Shown here piece after piece: positions 23,354-34,970 of a DNA stretch of 64,000 nucleotides. The position numbers were made by a program, and so were the translations under genes. The DNA is from Pelagibacteraceae bacterium AG-426-M19. GTDB taxonomy: Bacteria > Pseudomonadota > Alphaproteobacteria > Pelagibacterales > Pelagibacteraceae. The stretch covers positions 62,001 through 126,000 of the forward strand of contig QCNW01000004.1 in assembly GCA_003210025.1 (NCBI GenBank). Reading direction: 5' to 3'. The notes beneath the pieces were generated by a model. The model searched no databases, was not told the origin of the DNA, and worked only from the letters and a program-made list of their open reading frames with translations. How positions within the stretch are numbered: the stretch's first letter is position 1; the number at the start of each line of letters is the position of its first letter.

Positions 23354-24616
23354 ATGAGCAACAATAATAAAAATATTCTTTACTGTTCTTTCTGTGGAAA
23401 GAGTCAACACGAAGTCAGAAAATTAATTGCTGGCCCAACTGTTTTTATTTGCGATGAGTGTGTTGAATTATGTATGGATATTATCAAAGAAGAGAGCAAA
23501 GATACTTTTGTAAAACATCAAGATGGATTACCATCACCAAAAGAGATCTGTGCAGTTCTAGATGATTATGTAATCGGTCAAGACCATGCAAAAAAAGTAT
23601 TATCTGTTGCAGTTCACAATCATTACAAAAGATTAAATTACGAAAATAAAACTAGTAAAAATGTTGAACTTTCAAAATCAAATATTTTATTAGTTGGACC
23701 AACAGGATGTGGAAAAACCTTATTAGCACAAACTTTAGCAAGAATTTTAGATGTGCCATTTACAATGGCAGATGCAACAACATTAACCGAAGCTGGTTAT
23801 GTTGGTGAAGATGTTGAAAATATAATATTAAAATTATTACAGGCGGCAGATTATAATGTTGAAAAAGCACAAAGAGGAATTGTTTACATTGATGAGGTTG
23901 ATAAAATTAGTAGAAAATCAGAAAACCCCTCTATTACAAGAGATGTTTCTGGGGAAGGAGTTCAACAAGCTTTATTAAAAATAATGGAGGGAACGGTTGC
24001 TAGTGTACCTCCTCAAGGTGGAAGAAAACATCCACAACAAGAATTCTTACAAGTAGATACGACTAATATTTTATTTATATGTGGGGGTGCGTTTGCTGGA
24101 TTAGATAAAATAATTTCACAAAGAGACAAAGGTTCATCTATTGGTTTTGGTGCTGAGGTTAAAAGTTTAGAAGATAAAAAAGTAGGAGAGTGGATGAAGA
24201 ATCTTGAGCCAGAAGACTTATTAAAATATGGACTGATACCAGAATTTATAGGAAGATTACCTATAACAGCAACTCTTGATGATCTTGATGAGAAATCTTT
24301 AGTAAAAATTTTATTAGAGCCAAAAAATTCTTTAATCAAGCAATATCAAGAGCTATTTAAATTAGAGGGTGTCAAACTTACTTTTAAAGATCAATCAGTA
24401 AAAGATATTGCCAACAAAGCTATATCTAAAAAAACTGGCGCAAGAGGACTTAGATCGATCCTAGAAAATATATTATTAAAAACAATGTTTGATCTACCAA
24501 GTCAAGATAACATTGAAGAAGTTATAATTGATTCTGGTGCGGCGAAAGGTGTATCAGCACCTGTTATTGTTCATTCGAAGAACAAAACTAAAACTGACAA
24601 GACTTCAGCAGCATAA
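23354..24616 (+). CDS. clpX: ATP-dependent Clp protease ATP-binding subunit ClpX
   Basis: This 420-residue AAA+ unfoldase has an N-terminal zinc domain with Cys11, Cys14, Cys33 and Cys36, Walker A GPTGCGKT (115-122), Walker [11 protein letters not shown], and the pore loop GYVGEDVE. Later motifs include the ClpP-contacting IGFGAEV loop and sensor [10 protein letters not shown]. It unfolds tagged proteins and passes them to ClpP. The 89-base gap from clpP leaves room for its own promoter, but I could not fix one. Confidence 0.97.
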   Translation: MSNNNKNILYCSFCGKSQHEVRKLIAGPTVFICDECVELCMDIIKEESKDTFVKHQDGLPSPKEICAVLDDYVIGQDHAKKVLSVAVHNHYKRLNYENKTSKNVELSKSNILLVGPTGCGKTLLAQTLARILDVPFTMADATTLTEAGYVGEDVENIILKLLQAADYNVEKAQRGIVYIDEVDKISRKSENPSITRDVSGEGVQQALLKIMEGTVASVPPQGGRKHPQQEFLQVDTTNILFICGGAFAGLDKIISQRDKGSSIGFGAEVKSLEDKKVGEWMKNLEPEDLLKYGLIPEFIGRLPITATLDDLDEKSLVKILLEPKNSLIKQYQELFKLEGVKLTFKDQSVKDIANKAISKKTGARGLRSILENILLKTMFDLPSQDNIEEVIIDSGAAKGVSAPVIVHSKNKTKTDKTSAA

Positions 24617-24678
24617 TTGCACGTTAATAAACCATAATTACCTATTGCATTATAAAATATAATATCCATATTTCTAAA

Positions 24679-27066
24679 ATGGATATAAAAGTAACATTAC
24701 CATTATTACCATTAAGAGACATTGTAGTTTTTCCAAGTATGGTAATCCCTTTATTTGTTGGAAGAGACAAATCAATAACTGCGTTAAACGAAGTAATGAA
24801 AGGTGATAAAAAAATTGTTCTTGTTACACAAAAAAATTCTGAAGTTGATGATCCAAAAAAAAATGATGTATTCACATATGGATGTGAAAGTAATATTTTG
24901 CAATTACTAAAACTTCCTGATGGAACTGTTAAAGTACTAGTTGAAGGCACTAAGAGGGTAAAAATAGTTGATTTTAAAGATGATGAAAAGTTTATTAAAT
25001 GTTCATTCGAATATCAAAAAGATATTATTTCAAAAGAAGATGATCTGCTCCCATTAAGTTTAACTGCTATAAAAAGATTAGAGAAGCTAACTACAGTTAA
25101 TAAAAAAATATCTTCCGAGACAATTAACAATATTAAACAATTAAATGATCCATCAAAAATTGCCGATAATATTATTTCACATATCAATGCTAGCATTTCA
25201 GAGAAACAACAAATTTTTGAGACTTTAGATGTAAAGAAGAGATTAAATAGTGTCATTAAAATCATGGAAAATGAGGCAAGCATTATAGGTGTTGAGAAAA
25301 GAATAAGAGGAAGAGTTAAAACTCAAATGGAGAAAACCCAAAGAGAATATTATTTAAATGAGCAATTAAAAGCTATTCAAAAAGAATTAGGCGAAATTGA
25401 AGACGGTAAGGATGAGACTACAAGTTTAAAAAAATCAATTTTAAAAGCAAAGATGCCTAAAGAAGTTGAAAAGAAATGTATGTCTGAATTAAAAAAACTA
25501 AAAAATATGAGCCCAATGTCTGCTGAGGCAACTGTTGTAAGAAACTACTTAGATTGGATGATAGATTTACCTTGGTTTAAAAAAGATAAAGTCGACATAG
25601 ATTTGAACAAAGCTCTAAAAATTTTAGAAGAAGATCATTTTGGATTAGAAAAAGTTAAAGAGAGAATTATAGAATTTTTAGCTGTGCAAAAAAGAATGGA
25701 TAAAATAAAAGGCCCTATACTATGTTTAGTGGGTCCACCAGGTGTTGGGAAAACTTCTTTAGGTAAATCAATAGCAAAAGCAACTAATAGACAATTTGTA
25801 AGAATGTCTTTGGGTGGTGTAAGAGATGAAGCAGAAGTAAGAGGTCATAGAAGAACCTATATTGGTTCTCTTCCTGGAAAAATTATTCAAATGATGAAAA
25901 AGGCTGGTACTAAAAATCCTTTATTTTTATTAGACGAGATTGATAAAGTTGGAAACGATTATAGAGGCGATCCATCATCAGCTTTATTAGAGGCTTTGGA
26001 TCCTGAGCAGAATACAACATTTAATGACCATTACCTTGAAGTCGATTATGATTTATCAGATGTGATGTTTGTAACAACAGCAAACACACTAAATATTCTT
26101 CCACCTCTTTTAGATAGAATGGAAGTCATAAGAATTCCTGGATATACAGAGGATGAGAAGATTAATATTGCTAACAAATATTTACTTCCTAAACAAATTA
26201 AAGACAATGGTGTCAAAGAAGGCGAAATGAAGTTAGCTGACGACACAATTAAAGAAATTATAAGAAGTTATACAAGAGAAAGTGGTGTTAGAAATTTAGA
26301 AAGAGAAATATCTAAAGTAACAAGAAAAGTTGTAAAAAAAGTAGTTAATAACGAAGAAAAAAGTGTTGAGGTTAATGAAAAAAATATACCTGATTTTCTT
26401 GGAATTAAGAAATTTAAATTTGGTGAACTAGAAGCAAAAGATAAAGTTGGAATAGTCATAGGTTTAGCTTGGACAGAGTTTGGTGGAGAAATATTAAAGG
26501 TTGAAACAGTTAACATGCCGGGTAAAGGCAGAATGCAAATAACTGGTAAGCTAGGTGATGTGATGCAAGAATCTGTAAAAGCTGCAAAATCTTATGTAAG
26601 ATCAAAATGCTTAGAATTTGGTGTAACACCACCACTATTTGAAAAAAAAGATTTTCATATACACGTTCCAGAAGGTGCAACACCAAAAGATGGTCCTTCT
26701 GCAGGTATAGCAATGGTTACATCAATAGTATCTTCAATTACTAAAGTTCCAGTTAAGAAAGAAATTGCTATGACTGGAGAGGTAACAATCACCGGTCAAG
26801 TATTACCCATTGGAGGTTTGAAAGAAAAATTATTAGCTGCTCACAGAGCTGGTGTAAAGAAAGTCTTAATACCTAAAGAGAATGAAAAAGATTTAGTTGA
26901 TGTTCCAAAAAAAGTAAAAGATGATATTGAAATTGTCCCAGTAGAAACAGCAGATGAAGTAATTAAAATTGCTCTTACTAAAGAGTTAAAGCCAACAGAA
27001 TGGACAGAAGTAGATAAGTTAACAGAGACTAAAAAAGACGATAAATCTCAAGCCAGTATTCAGTAA
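24679..27066 (+). CDS. lon: ATP-dependent Lon protease
   Basis: This 795-residue protein has the three Lon regions: an N-terminal substrate-binding LAN domain starting with LPLLPLRDIVVFPSMVIPLF, an AAA+ module with Walker A GPPGVGKT near residue 353 and IRRTYIGSLPG-type sequence (here HRRTYIGSLPG), and a C-terminal peptidase with the catalytic Ser674 in PKDGPSAG and a downstream Lys. The length is close to E. coli Lon (784). The degradation of misfolded and regulatory proteins complements ClpXP encoded just before. It has a 62-base gap from clpX and ends 47 bases before tRNA-Val. Confidence 0.97.
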   Translation: MDIKVTLPLLPLRDIVVFPSMVIPLFVGRDKSITALNEVMKGDKKIVLVTQKNSEVDDPKKNDVFTYGCESNILQLLKLPDGTVKVLVEGTKRVKIVDFKDDEKFIKCSFEYQKDIISKEDDLLPLSLTAIKRLEKLTTVNKKISSETINNIKQLNDPSKIADNIISHINASISEKQQIFETLDVKKRLNSVIKIMENEASIIGVEKRIRGRVKTQMEKTQREYYLNEQLKAIQKELGEIEDGKDETTSLKKSILKAKMPKEVEKKCMSELKKLKNMSPMSAEATVVRNYLDWMIDLPWFKKDKVDIDLNKALKILEEDHFGLEKVKERIIEFLAVQKRMDKIKGPILCLVGPPGVGKTSLGKSIAKATNRQFVRMSLGGVRDEAEVRGHRRTYIGSLPGKIIQMMKKAGTKNPLFLLDEIDKVGNDYRGDPSSALLEALDPEQNTTFNDHYLEVDYDLSDVMFVTTANTLNILPPLLDRMEVIRIPGYTEDEKINIANKYLLPKQIKDNGVKEGEMKLADDTIKEIIRSYTRESGVRNLEREISKVTRKVVKKVVNNEEKSVEVNEKNIPDFLGIKKFKFGELEAKDKVGIVIGLAWTEFGGEILKVETVNMPGKGRMQITGKLGDVMQESVKAAKSYVRSKCLEFGVTPPLFEKKDFHIHVPEGATPKDGPSAGIAMVTSIVSSITKVPVKKEIAMTGEVTITGQVLPIGGLKEKLLAAHRAGVKKVLIPKENEKDLVDVPKKVKDDIEIVPVETADEVIKIALTKELKPTEWTEVDKLTETKKDDKSQASIQ

Positions 27067-27073
27067 TAAACAA

Positions 27074-27102
27074 TTTACATTATTAAAACGTTGTTGTAAT
27101 AG
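27074..27102 (+). promoter_or_regulatory. Putative promoter for the tRNA-Val/tRNA-Asp pair
   Basis: TTTACA (27074-27079) and TAATAG (27097-27102) have a 17-base spacer and sit about 12 bases before the first tRNA base. The -35 is good; the -10 is a weaker match. It starts eight bases after the lon stop. Confidence 0.5.
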
Positions 27103-27113
27103 TACCATGTTTT

Positions 27114-27189
27114 GGGCGGTTAGCTCAGTTGGTAGAGCATCTCGTTTACACCGAGGGGGTCAAAGGTTCGAGTCCTTTACTGCCCACCA
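27114..27189 (+). tRNA. tRNA-Val (anticodon TAC)
   Basis: The 76-base cloverleaf has acceptor GGGCGGT against ACTGCCC, a D arm with AGTTGGTAGA, the anticodon loop TTTACAC (anticodon TAC), and a T arm with GGTTCGAGTCC. The CCA end is encoded. It lies six bases before tRNA-Asp. Confidence 0.95.
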
Positions 27190-27195
27190 GAACAC

Positions 27196-27272
27196 GGGGG
27201 TGTAGCTCAGTTGGTTAGAGCGATCGCCTGTCACGCGATAGGTCGAGGGTTCGAGTCCCTTCACTCCCGCCA
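27196..27272 (+). tRNA. tRNA-Asp (anticodon GTC)
   Basis: The 77-base cloverleaf has acceptor GGGGGTG against CACTCCC, a D arm with AGTTGGTTAGA, the anticodon stem ATCGC/GCGAT around the loop CTGTCAC (anticodon GTC), and a T arm with GGTTCGAGTCC. The discriminator is G and the CCA end is encoded. It is probably co-transcribed with tRNA-Val. Confidence 0.95.
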
Positions 27273-27318
27273 TCAAATAAATGAAGAAAATAGAGCCTTA
27301 AAATGTGACCTATCTGCT

Positions 27319-27337
27319 CTTTTAGTTGATCTAAAAG
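27319..27337 (+). other. Hairpin in the leader of the nuo operon
   Basis: CTTTTAG (27319-27325) is a perfect inverted match to CTAAAAG (27331-27337) with the loop TTGAT. It stands 18 bases before the nuoA ATG and lacks a following T-tract, so it is not an ordinary terminator. It could mark the end of tRNA processing or affect nuoA translation. Confidence 0.45.
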
Positions 27338-27355
27338 GTGCTATATAGACTCATC

Positions 27356-27724
27356 ATGCTTGCGGATTTTTTAAAAGATTATTTGTCAATTATTGTGTTT
27401 TTACTAGTTGCACTTGTATTAAGTGTAGCATTTGTGGCGGTCAATTATTTAGCATCTCCAAAAAATCCTGATCCAGAAAAATTATCAGCATACGAGTGTG
27501 GATTTGAGCCTTTTAATGACTCTAGAATGGAATTTGATGTTAGATTTTATCTAGTTGCAATATTATTTATTATTTTTGATTTAGAAATCGCTTTTCTATT
27601 CCCTTGGGCAATATCTCTAGGCAAAATCGGAATATTAGGATTTACATCAATGATGATCTTCTTATTTATTCTTACCATTGGGTTTATTTATGAATGGAAA
27701 AAAGGAGCATTAGACTGGGAATAA
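27356..27724 (+). CDS. nuoA: NADH-quinone oxidoreductase subunit A
   Basis: This 122-residue membrane subunit of complex I has three hydrophobic helices. The conserved loop [20 protein letters not shown], with its cysteine near the quinone site, and [22 protein letters not shown] identify the family. The ATG at 27356 is chosen over a GTG six codons upstream, because the shorter protein starts like other NuoA proteins. It opens the 14-gene nuo operon in the standard A-to-N order. Confidence 0.95.
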   Translation: MLADFLKDYLSIIVFLLVALVLSVAFVAVNYLASPKNPDPEKLSAYECGFEPFNDSRMEFDVRFYLVAILFIIFDLEIAFLFPWAISLGKIGILGFTSMMIFLFILTIGFIYEWKKGALDWE

Positions 27725-27725
27725 A

Positions 27726-28247
27726 ATGAATTTAGAAGAAAGAAAAAAAAATATTCCAGAAGAATTTAAACAATTAGCACAAGATTTCAGTGATAATGGT
27801 TTTATAACAACATCACTAGATAATCTAGTTAACTGGGCTAGAACTGGATCATTACATTGGATGACTTTTGGTCTAGCATGTTGTGCAGTCGAAATGATGC
27901 AAACTTCAATGCCAAGATATGATTTAGAAAGATTTGGCGCTGCACCTAGAGCTTCACCTAGACAATCAGATGTTATGATTGTTGCTGGAACACTAACAAA
28001 CAAAATGGCTCCAGCACTAAGAAAAGTTTATGACCAGATGCCAGAACCAAGATATGTAATTTCCATGGGAAGTTGCGCAAATGGTGGGGGATATTATCAT
28101 TATTCTTATTCTGTAGTAAGAGGATGCGATCGTATTGTACCAGTTGATGTATATGTTCCCGGGTGTCCTCCTTCTGCTGAAGCACTTTTATATGGGATAA
28201 TGCAACTTCAAAAAAAAATCAGGAACAAAGGTTCTCTGGAAAGATAA
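27726..28247 (+). CDS. nuoB: NADH-quinone oxidoreductase subunit B
   Basis: This 173-residue peripheral subunit carries the terminal N2 iron-sulfur cluster. The four ligands are visible: the adjacent pair Cys52-Cys53 in GLACCAVE, Cys117 in MGSCANGGG and Cys147 in VPGCPPS. The protein sits at the junction of the hydrophilic and membrane arms, where electrons pass to quinone. It begins one base past the nuoA stop. Confidence 0.97.
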   Translation: MNLEERKKNIPEEFKQLAQDFSDNGFITTSLDNLVNWARTGSLHWMTFGLACCAVEMMQTSMPRYDLERFGAAPRASPRQSDVMIVAGTLTNKMAPALRKVYDQMPEPRYVISMGSCANGGGYYHYSYSVVRGCDRIVPVDVYVPGCPPSAEALLYGIMQLQKKIRNKGSLER

Positions 28248-28250
28248 AAA

Positions 28251-28841
28251 ATGCTAAACATCCAGGATTTAGAAAAAACTTTGAATTCAGAACTAAATAC
28301 TAAAATAAAAAGTTCTTTAATCAAACATAATCAAATTTACCTAAAAATTGATGAAGCAGACTTAACAGAAGTTATTTTATTCTTAAAAACAAATTCAAAA
28401 ACTAAATTTAGACAATTGATAGACATTACAGCTGTAGATTTTCCTGAAAATGAAATTAGATTTAAATTAGTTTATCTATTATTAAGTCATGAATTTAATC
28501 AAAGAATTATTATAGAGATAGATGTAAAGGAAAAAGAAATTGTTGGTTCAATAACATCTATATTTCCTGCAGCAAATTGGATGGAAAGGGAAGTTTTTGA
28601 CATGTATGGAATTGATTTTAAAGATCACCCAGACTTGAGAAGAATACTCACAGATTATGGTTTTGAAGGACATCCATTAAGAAAAGATTTTCCGTTAACA
28701 GGTCATAATGAAGTTAGATACAGTCATGAAACTAAAAAAGTTATTTATGAACCAGTAAAATTAGAGCAAAATTATAGAAACTTTGATTATGAAAGTCCTT
28801 GGGAAGGAACCAAATATATAAAAGAACAAACTAAAGAATAA
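28251..28841 (+). CDS. nuoC: NADH-quinone oxidoreductase subunit C
   Basis: This 196-residue protein is the 30-kDa subunit of complex I. The signature stretch is [20 protein letters not shown] followed by [21 protein letters not shown]. It supports NuoD at the quinone-binding interface. NuoC and NuoD are separate genes here, not fused as in E. coli, and overlap by one base. Confidence 0.96.
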   Translation: MLNIQDLEKTLNSELNTKIKSSLIKHNQIYLKIDEADLTEVILFLKTNSKTKFRQLIDITAVDFPENEIRFKLVYLLLSHEFNQRIIIEIDVKEKEIVGSITSIFPAANWMEREVFDMYGIDFKDHPDLRRILTDYGFEGHPLRKDFPLTGHNEVRYSHETKKVIYEPVKLEQNYRNFDYESPWEGTKYIKEQTKE

Positions 28842-30016
28842 TGGCAAAAGAAACTAAAACTTTGAATCTAAATTTTGGACCTCAACATCCAGCAGCTCAT
28901 GGAGTTTTGCGATTAATATTACAGTTAGACGGTGAAATCGTTGAAAAAGCAGATCCACATATTGGTTTATTGCATAGGGGGACAGAAAAATTAATTGAAA
29001 ATAAAACTTATACTCAAGCTGTTCCGTATTTTGATCGTCTAGATTATGTTGCACCAATGAATCAAGAACACGCTTTTGCTTTAGCAATTGAAAAAATTTT
29101 AAAAATAGAAGTTCCGATAAGAGCTCAATACATAAGAGTAATGTTTTGTGAGATTGGAAGAATACTTAGTCATATTTTAAATGTCACAACACAAGCAATG
29201 GACGTTGGCGCATTAACTCCAACTTTATGGGGATTTGAAGAGAGAGAAATATTAATGGGTTTTTATGAAAAAGTTTCTGGTTCTAGATTACATGCTAATT
29301 ATTTTAGAGCTGGAGGAGTGCATCAAGATCTACCAAAAGGATTAGATAAAGAAATCGGAGAATTTTGTGAAAGATTTCCAAAAATAATTAATGATTTAGA
29401 ATTACTTTTAACTGACAACCGTATATTTAAGCAAAGGAACGTTGATATAGGAGTAGTATCAAAACAAGATGCTCTCGATTATTCTTTTTCTGGTGTTATG
29501 TTGAGAGGATCTGGCGTTCCATGGGATTTAAGAAAATCCCAGCCTTACGATTGTTATGAACAATTCGATTTCAAAATTCCAGTAGGAAAAAATGGTGATT
29601 GTTATGACAGATACCTATGCAGAATTGAAGAAATGAAAGAAAGTGTAAATATAATAAATCAATGCTTGGCAAATTTACCTGTAGGACCAATTAAAACTGA
29701 TGATGGAAAAATCAGTCCACCTTCAAAAAAAGAAATAAAACAATCTATGGAAGCATTAATCCATCATTTCAAGTTATATACCGAAGGTTACAGGGTTGAT
29801 AAAGATGAAATATATACAGCTGTAGAAGCTCCTAAAGGAGAATTTGGTGTTTACTTAATTTCTGATGGTTCAAGCAAACCTTACAAATGTAAAATTAGAG
29901 CTCCAGGATTTTCTCATTTGCAAGCGATGGATTACTTAATTAAAGGTCATATGTTAGCTGATGTTCCTGCAGTTTTAGGTTCAATGGATATTGTTTTTGG
30001 AGAGGTAGATAGATAA
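28841..30016 (+). CDS. nuoD: NADH-quinone oxidoreductase subunit D
   Basis: This 391-residue 49-kDa subunit lines the quinone cavity. It starts with the conserved [13 protein letters not shown], with HPAAHG at about 16-21, and has [16 protein letters not shown], a [14 protein letters not shown] block, and the C-terminal ending [10 protein letters not shown], all standard. The TAA stop shares its last base with the nuoE start. Confidence 0.97.
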   Translation: MAKETKTLNLNFGPQHPAAHGVLRLILQLDGEIVEKADPHIGLLHRGTEKLIENKTYTQAVPYFDRLDYVAPMNQEHAFALAIEKILKIEVPIRAQYIRVMFCEIGRILSHILNVTTQAMDVGALTPTLWGFEEREILMGFYEKVSGSRLHANYFRAGGVHQDLPKGLDKEIGEFCERFPKIINDLELLLTDNRIFKQRNVDIGVVSKQDALDYSFSGVMLRGSGVPWDLRKSQPYDCYEQFDFKIPVGKNGDCYDRYLCRIEEMKESVNIINQCLANLPVGPIKTDDGKISPPSKKEIKQSMEALIHHFKLYTEGYRVDKDEIYTAVEAPKGEFGVYLISDGSSKPYKCKIRAPGFSHLQAMDYLIKGHMLADVPAVLGSMDIVFGEVDR

Positions 30017-30624
30017 TGGCTGTTAAAAAAATATCAAAAGTACAACCTGAAAAATTTGAGTTTAATAAAAAAAACAAAGAAACTGCTGATAGTATTATTA
30101 AAAATTATCCTTCTGGAAAACAACAAAGTGCGGTTATGGCTTTATTGTACTTAGCACAAAAACAAAATGATAATTGGATACCCTTAATTGCTATGAAATA
30201 CATAGCAAAGTATTTAGATATGCCATACATAAAAGTATATGAAGTAGCTACATTTTATAGCATGTATAATTTAACGCCAGTTGGTAAATATTTCTTTCAA
30301 GTTTGTACTACAACACCATGTATGTTAAGGGGCGCATATAATTTAGTAGATGTTTGTAAACGAAAAATTTCTGAGGAAGAAAATCGTTTGTCAGAGGATG
30401 GAAAATTTTCTTGGTTAGAAGTAGAATGTTTAGGTGCTTGTGTGAATGCGCCAATGCTTCAATTAAATGAGGATTATTATGAGGATTTAGATCCAACAAA
30501 ACTTGAGCAAATAATTGATAAAATAAGTAATGATGAGGTTCCTCAACCAGGATCTTATAGAGGCAGATTAAGTTCTGAACCAGAAAATACTAGAAAAACA
30601 TTAATAGGTAATAAAAATGCTTGA
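30016..30624 (+). CDS. nuoE: NADH-quinone oxidoreductase subunit E
   Basis: This 202-residue 24-kDa subunit has a thioredoxin-like fold holding the N1a [2Fe-2S] cluster. The ligands are Cys97 and Cys102 in [12 protein letters not shown], and Cys138 and Cys142 in [10 protein letters not shown]. It overlaps nuoF by eight bases. The C-terminal tail after about residue 165 is longer than in E. coli, as common in alphaproteobacteria. Confidence 0.96.
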   Translation: MAVKKISKVQPEKFEFNKKNKETADSIIKNYPSGKQQSAVMALLYLAQKQNDNWIPLIAMKYIAKYLDMPYIKVYEVATFYSMYNLTPVGKYFFQVCTTTPCMLRGAYNLVDVCKRKISEEENRLSEDGKFSWLEVECLGACVNAPMLQLNEDYYEDLDPTKLEQIIDKISNDEVPQPGSYRGRLSSEPENTRKTLIGNKNA

Positions 30625-31948
30625 AGATAAAGATAGAATTTTTCAAAATTTATACAATGATTTTGGTGCTGATTTAAAATCTGCAAAACAGAGGGGAGAT
30701 TGGAAGGATACAAAAGAAATTTGTGGCAAAGGAAGAGAATGGATAATTAATGAAATTAAAGCATCAGAACTTAGAGGAAGAGGTGGTGCTGGATTCCCTA
30801 CAGGATTGAAATGGTCTTTTGCTCCAAAAGAAGTTGGGTCAAGACCACATTATTTAGTAATTAATGCAGATGAATCTGAACCTGGTACATGCAAAGATAG
30901 AGATATTCTAAGATTTGAACCTCATAAATTAATAGAAGGCTGCTTAATTGCATCTTACGCAGTTAATGCACACAAGTGCTATATTTATATAAGAGGAGAA
31001 TATTTTAATGAAGGACAAAAGCTTCAAACAGCAATCGATGAAGCTTACAAGGACGGTCTCTTAGGAAAAAATTCTGCAGGGACCGATTGGGAATTAGATA
31101 TATATATTCATTATGGTGCTGGAGCTTATATCTGTGGTGAGGAAACTGCTTTGCTCGAGAGCATTGAAGGAAAAAAAGGTCAACCAAGATTGAAACCTCC
31201 ATTTCCAGCTTTAATAGGTCTTTATGGTTGCCCGACAATTATAAACAATGTTGAAACAATTTCAGTGGTACCAACTATACTTAGAAGAGGTGGAAAATGG
31301 TTTTCATCACTCGGTAGACCAAAAAATACTGGTTCCAAAATATATTGTATTTCAGGAAATGTAAATAATCCTTGCAACGTAGAAGAAGAAATGGGAATTC
31401 CATTAAAAGAATTAATTGAAAAACATGCAGGTGGAGTAATAGGTGGATGGGATAATCTAAAAGCAGTTATACCTGGTGGTTCATCAATGCCATTACTTCC
31501 AAAAGAAACATGTGAAACAATTAAAATGGACTTTGATGCATGTGTCGAGAATAAAACTGGTTTAGGAACAGCTGGTATTGTGGTTATAAATAAAGATCAA
31601 GATATTATTAAGTGTATGGCTAGAATAGCAAGATTTTATAAACACGAGAGTTGTGGTCAATGTACACCATGCAGAGAAGGTTCTGGTTGGATGTGGAGAA
31701 TGTTAGAGAGAATGGCCAAAGGCGAAGCAACAAGAGATGAAGTAGATATGTTATTAGATGTGACAAAACAAATTGAAGGTCATACAATTTGTGCTTTTGG
31801 AGAAGGATCTTCATGGCCTGTTCAAGGATTGATCAGAAATTTTAAAGATGAGATAATTGAAAGAAATAAGTTTGATCCAATTGTGAAAAAGCAAAAAGAT
31901 ATTCCATATTTAATTGACCAACATTTATTAGAAAAAGAAAATGCTTAA
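30617..31948 (+). CDS. nuoF: NADH-quinone oxidoreductase subunit F
   Basis: This 443-residue 51-kDa subunit binds NADH, FMN and the N3 cluster. The glycine-rich [13 protein letters not shown] (54-66) is the flavin/NADH loop, and [19 protein letters not shown] is also conserved. The [4Fe-4S] ligands are in [11 protein letters not shown] near residue 345-355 and a later Cys in HTICAFGE. It is the entry point for electrons from NADH. Confidence 0.97.
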   Translation: MLEDKDRIFQNLYNDFGADLKSAKQRGDWKDTKEICGKGREWIINEIKASELRGRGGAGFPTGLKWSFAPKEVGSRPHYLVINADESEPGTCKDRDILRFEPHKLIEGCLIASYAVNAHKCYIYIRGEYFNEGQKLQTAIDEAYKDGLLGKNSAGTDWELDIYIHYGAGAYICGEETALLESIEGKKGQPRLKPPFPALIGLYGCPTIINNVETISVVPTILRRGGKWFSSLGRPKNTGSKIYCISGNVNNPCNVEEEMGIPLKELIEKHAGGVIGGWDNLKAVIPGGSSMPLLPKETCETIKMDFDACVENKTGLGTAGIVVINKDQDIIKCMARIARFYKHESCGQCTPCREGSGWMWRMLERMAKGEATRDEVDMLLDVTKQIEGHTICAFGEGSSWPVQGLIRNFKDEIIERNKFDPIVKKQKDIPYLIDQHLLEKENA

Positions 31949-33971
31949 ACTTAAAGTAAATGATATTGATGTAGAGGTAGAAGAAGGCACAACTGTTTTA
32001 CAAGCATGCGAACAAGCTGGAGCAGAGATACCAAGGTTCTGTTATCACGAAAAATTATCAATAGCTGGAAATTGTAGAATGTGTTTAGTTGAAATGGAAA
32101 AATCTCCTAAGCCAATAGCATCTTGTGCTATGCCTGCTGCAGAGGGGATGGTACTTAAAACTAATACTGAAAAAGTGAAAAAAGCAAGAAAAGGTGTAAT
32201 GGAGTTTTTACTAGCAAACCATCCACTAGATTGTCCAGTATGTGATCAAGGTGGAGAATGTGATTTACAAGATCAATCTATGTATTACGGAATTGATAAA
32301 TCAAGATTTAAAGAAAATAAAAGATATGTACCAGAAAAATATATGGGTCCACTAATTAAAACTCAAATGACAAGATGCATTCATTGTACAAGATGTATTA
32401 GATTTGCAACCGAAGTTGCTGGAGTTCCTGAGCTTGGAGCAATTGGTAGAGGTGAGAATATGCAAATTACAACTTATTTAGAAAAGGCAATGGAGTCTGA
32501 ACTCTCAGCTAATGTTATTGACTTATGTCCTGTCGGTGCGCTTACATCAAAGCCTTATGTCTTCGAAGCTAGACCATGGGAACTTAAAAAAACGGAAACA
32601 ATTGATGTGATGGATGCTGTTGGATCAAATATAAGAGTTGATACATACGGATGGGAAGTCAAGAGAGTTCTGCCAAGAATTAATGAAGAAATAAATGAAG
32701 AGTGGATATCAGATAAAACTAGATATGCATGTGATGGATTAAAAAATCAAAGATTAGATACTCCTTATATAAAGATTAATAATAAATTAAAGCCATCAAG
32801 TTGGGACGAAGCTTTTAAAGCTGTATCTACGAGAATTTCAAAAACAAAATCTGACAAAATTGCTGGATTTATAGGTGATATGACAAATATGGAAACTACT
32901 TATGCAGCAAAAGATTTTTTTGAAAAAACGATTAAGTCTGAAAATTTGGAATCTAGATATGAAAAATTATATATTAATACAAATGTGAGAAGTAATTATC
33001 TATTTAACACTTCTATTGAAGGGATAGAAAAAAGCGATTTAATAATTCTAATAGGTACAAATCCAAGGTTTGAAGCAACAATATTAAACTCACGAGTTAG
33101 AAAAAATTATTTAAAAAATAAGACAGAAATCATATCTTTAGGTGATGTTGGTGATTTAACTTATCCTTACCAAGTTATATCGAATAATACCGACACTATA
33201 AAAGATATTATTGATAATAAGCATGAAATTTCAGAAAAAATTAAAAAATCGAAATATCCAAGTATAATTTTTGGAGAATCAGTTCTTAAACTTAAGTCTG
33301 CACCTTATATTTTTGAGGAATTCAAAAATTATCTATTAGAAAATGATAAAATTTCTGATGATTGGAATGCATTAAATATATTATCAAAAAACTCATCCAC
33401 AGTAGGCTCATATGACTTAAATGTATTGTCAAAAAATTCTAGCTACGAAATATTGGATAAATTAGAAAACAATAACTTTGAAATTTTAATTTTATTTGGC
33501 CAAGATAATTTAAATTTTGAGAAAAAAAATGAATTTATAATATATATAGGTAGTCACGGTGATAAAGGTGCAAGTATTGCTGATGTAATTTTGCCTGGAG
33601 CTACTTATACAGAACAAGATGGTTATTTTACAAACTTAGAAGGAAAATTACAAAAAGCCTACAAGGCATCATATCCTCCAGGTGCAGCGAAAGAGGATTG
33701 GCAAATAATAAATGAATTGTCCTCATTCATTAAGAGAAAAAATTTATATAAAGATAAAAATCAACTTATTGATTCATTAATAAATTATTTAAATCTTAAT
33801 AATAAAAATGGAGCTGATTTTGAAATACCTGAATATAATTTTAAATCAGAAAAAATTATTACTGAAGAGATTGATTATTATCACTCCAATGTAATAGCAA
33901 GAGCATCAAAAACAATGTCAGAGTGTAAAAATATTAGAATGAGCTTACCAAAAACTGGAACCGATAATTAA
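31941..33971 (+). CDS. nuoG: NADH-quinone oxidoreductase subunit G
   Basis: This 676-residue 75-kDa subunit has an N-terminal ferredoxin-like [2Fe-2S] site (Cys34, 45, 48, 62), an N5 site with His94 and Cys98, 101 and 107, and an N4 site with Cys146, 149, 152 and 196. The remainder is a molybdopterin-oxidoreductase-like domain without cofactor, which is normal for NuoG. That later half is rich in Asn, Lys and Ile and evolves faster. It overlaps nuoF by eight bases and nuoH by one. Confidence 0.96.
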   Translation: MLKLKVNDIDVEVEEGTTVLQACEQAGAEIPRFCYHEKLSIAGNCRMCLVEMEKSPKPIASCAMPAAEGMVLKTNTEKVKKARKGVMEFLLANHPLDCPVCDQGGECDLQDQSMYYGIDKSRFKENKRYVPEKYMGPLIKTQMTRCIHCTRCIRFATEVAGVPELGAIGRGENMQITTYLEKAMESELSANVIDLCPVGALTSKPYVFEARPWELKKTETIDVMDAVGSNIRVDTYGWEVKRVLPRINEEINEEWISDKTRYACDGLKNQRLDTPYIKINNKLKPSSWDEAFKAVSTRISKTKSDKIAGFIGDMTNMETTYAAKDFFEKTIKSENLESRYEKLYINTNVRSNYLFNTSIEGIEKSDLIILIGTNPRFEATILNSRVRKNYLKNKTEIISLGDVGDLTYPYQVISNNTDTIKDIIDNKHEISEKIKKSKYPSIIFGESVLKLKSAPYIFEEFKNYLLENDKISDDWNALNILSKNSSTVGSYDLNVLSKNSSYEILDKLENNNFEILILFGQDNLNFEKKNEFIIYIGSHGDKGASIADVILPGATYTEQDGYFTNLEGKLQKAYKASYPPGAAKEDWQIINELSSFIKRKNLYKDKNQLIDSLINYLNLNNKNGADFEIPEYNFKSEKIITEEIDYYHSNVIARASKTMSECKNIRMSLPKTGTDN

Positions 33972-34969
33972 TGGCTGAACTATTTATATTTTTTGAACAA
34001 ATTTATAGAATTCTGTTTTTATTGATCCCAGTTTTAGTATCTGTTGCAATGATTGTTTGGTTAGATAGAAGAGTATGGGCATTTGTTCAAAAAAGAAGAG
34101 GTCCTAACGTTGTTGGTCCATTTGGATTATTTCAAACATTAGCTGACGCATTAAAATACATTTTTAAAGAAATAATCATTCCAGCAAGCTCAAATAAAGT
34201 TATATTTATATTGGCCCCAATAGTTACAATGACTTTGGCTTTAATTGCTTGGGCAGTAATTCCTTTTAGTGAAACATTTGTACTAGCAGATATCAATGTC
34301 GGTATTTTATATCTTTTTGCAGTTTCATCTTTAGGTGTTTATGGAATAATTATGGGTGGATGGGCATCTAATTCAAAATATCCTTTTTTAGGAGCAATTA
34401 GATCAGCTGCTCAAATGGTTTCTTATGAAGTTTCCATAGGTGTAATAATTATAAATGTATTACTTTGTGTAGGTTCATTAAATCTAAGTGACATCGTTTT
34501 AGCTCAAAAAAATTTATGGTTTGTAATACCTCTATTCCCAATGTTTATAATATTTTTTATTTCAGCCTTAGCAGAAACTAACAGACCACCTTTTGATTTA
34601 CCCGAAGCTGAAGCAGAGTTAGTTGCAGGTTACCAGACAGAATACTCTGGAATGATGTATGCAATGTTTTGGTTAGGAGAGTATGCTAACATTTTACTTA
34701 TGTGTGCAATGGGATCTATTTTATTTCTTGGTGGCTGGTTATCTCCCATAGATTTATTTCCATTTAACGTTATTCCGGCTCCAATATGGTTAATCTTAAA
34801 AATACTCTTTTTATTTATCTTATTTGCTCTGATAAAAGCAATAGTACCAAGATACAGGTACGATCAATTAATGAAACTTGGATGGAAAATTTTTCTACCA
34901 TTTTCATTAATTTATGTAGTATTAACTGCAAGTTTTTTAATGTATTTTGATTTATTACCGGGGAATTAG
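33971..34969 (+). CDS. nuoH: NADH-quinone oxidoreductase subunit H
   Basis: This 332-residue membrane protein of about eight helices forms the quinone tunnel and the first proton route. Landmarks are [33 protein letters not shown] and the acidic loop [20 protein letters not shown] with [14 protein letters not shown]. All key acidic residues of that loop are present. It ends one base before the nuoI ATG. Confidence 0.97.
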   Translation: MAELFIFFEQIYRILFLLIPVLVSVAMIVWLDRRVWAFVQKRRGPNVVGPFGLFQTLADALKYIFKEIIIPASSNKVIFILAPIVTMTLALIAWAVIPFSETFVLADINVGILYLFAVSSLGVYGIIMGGWASNSKYPFLGAIRSAAQMVSYEVSIGVIIINVLLCVGSLNLSDIVLAQKNLWFVIPLFPMFIIFFISALAETNRPPFDLPEAEAELVAGYQTEYSGMMYAMFWLGEYANILLMCAMGSILFLGGWLSPIDLFPFNVIPAPIWLILKILFLFILFALIKAIVPRYRYDQLMKLGWKIFLPFSLIYVVLTASFLMYFDLLPGN

Positions 34970-34970
34970 A

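Noticed and set aside
34947-34970. Upstream start for nuoI
   Set aside because: It lies inside nuoH and adds eight residues unlike NuoI; the ATG at 34971 gives the usual length.
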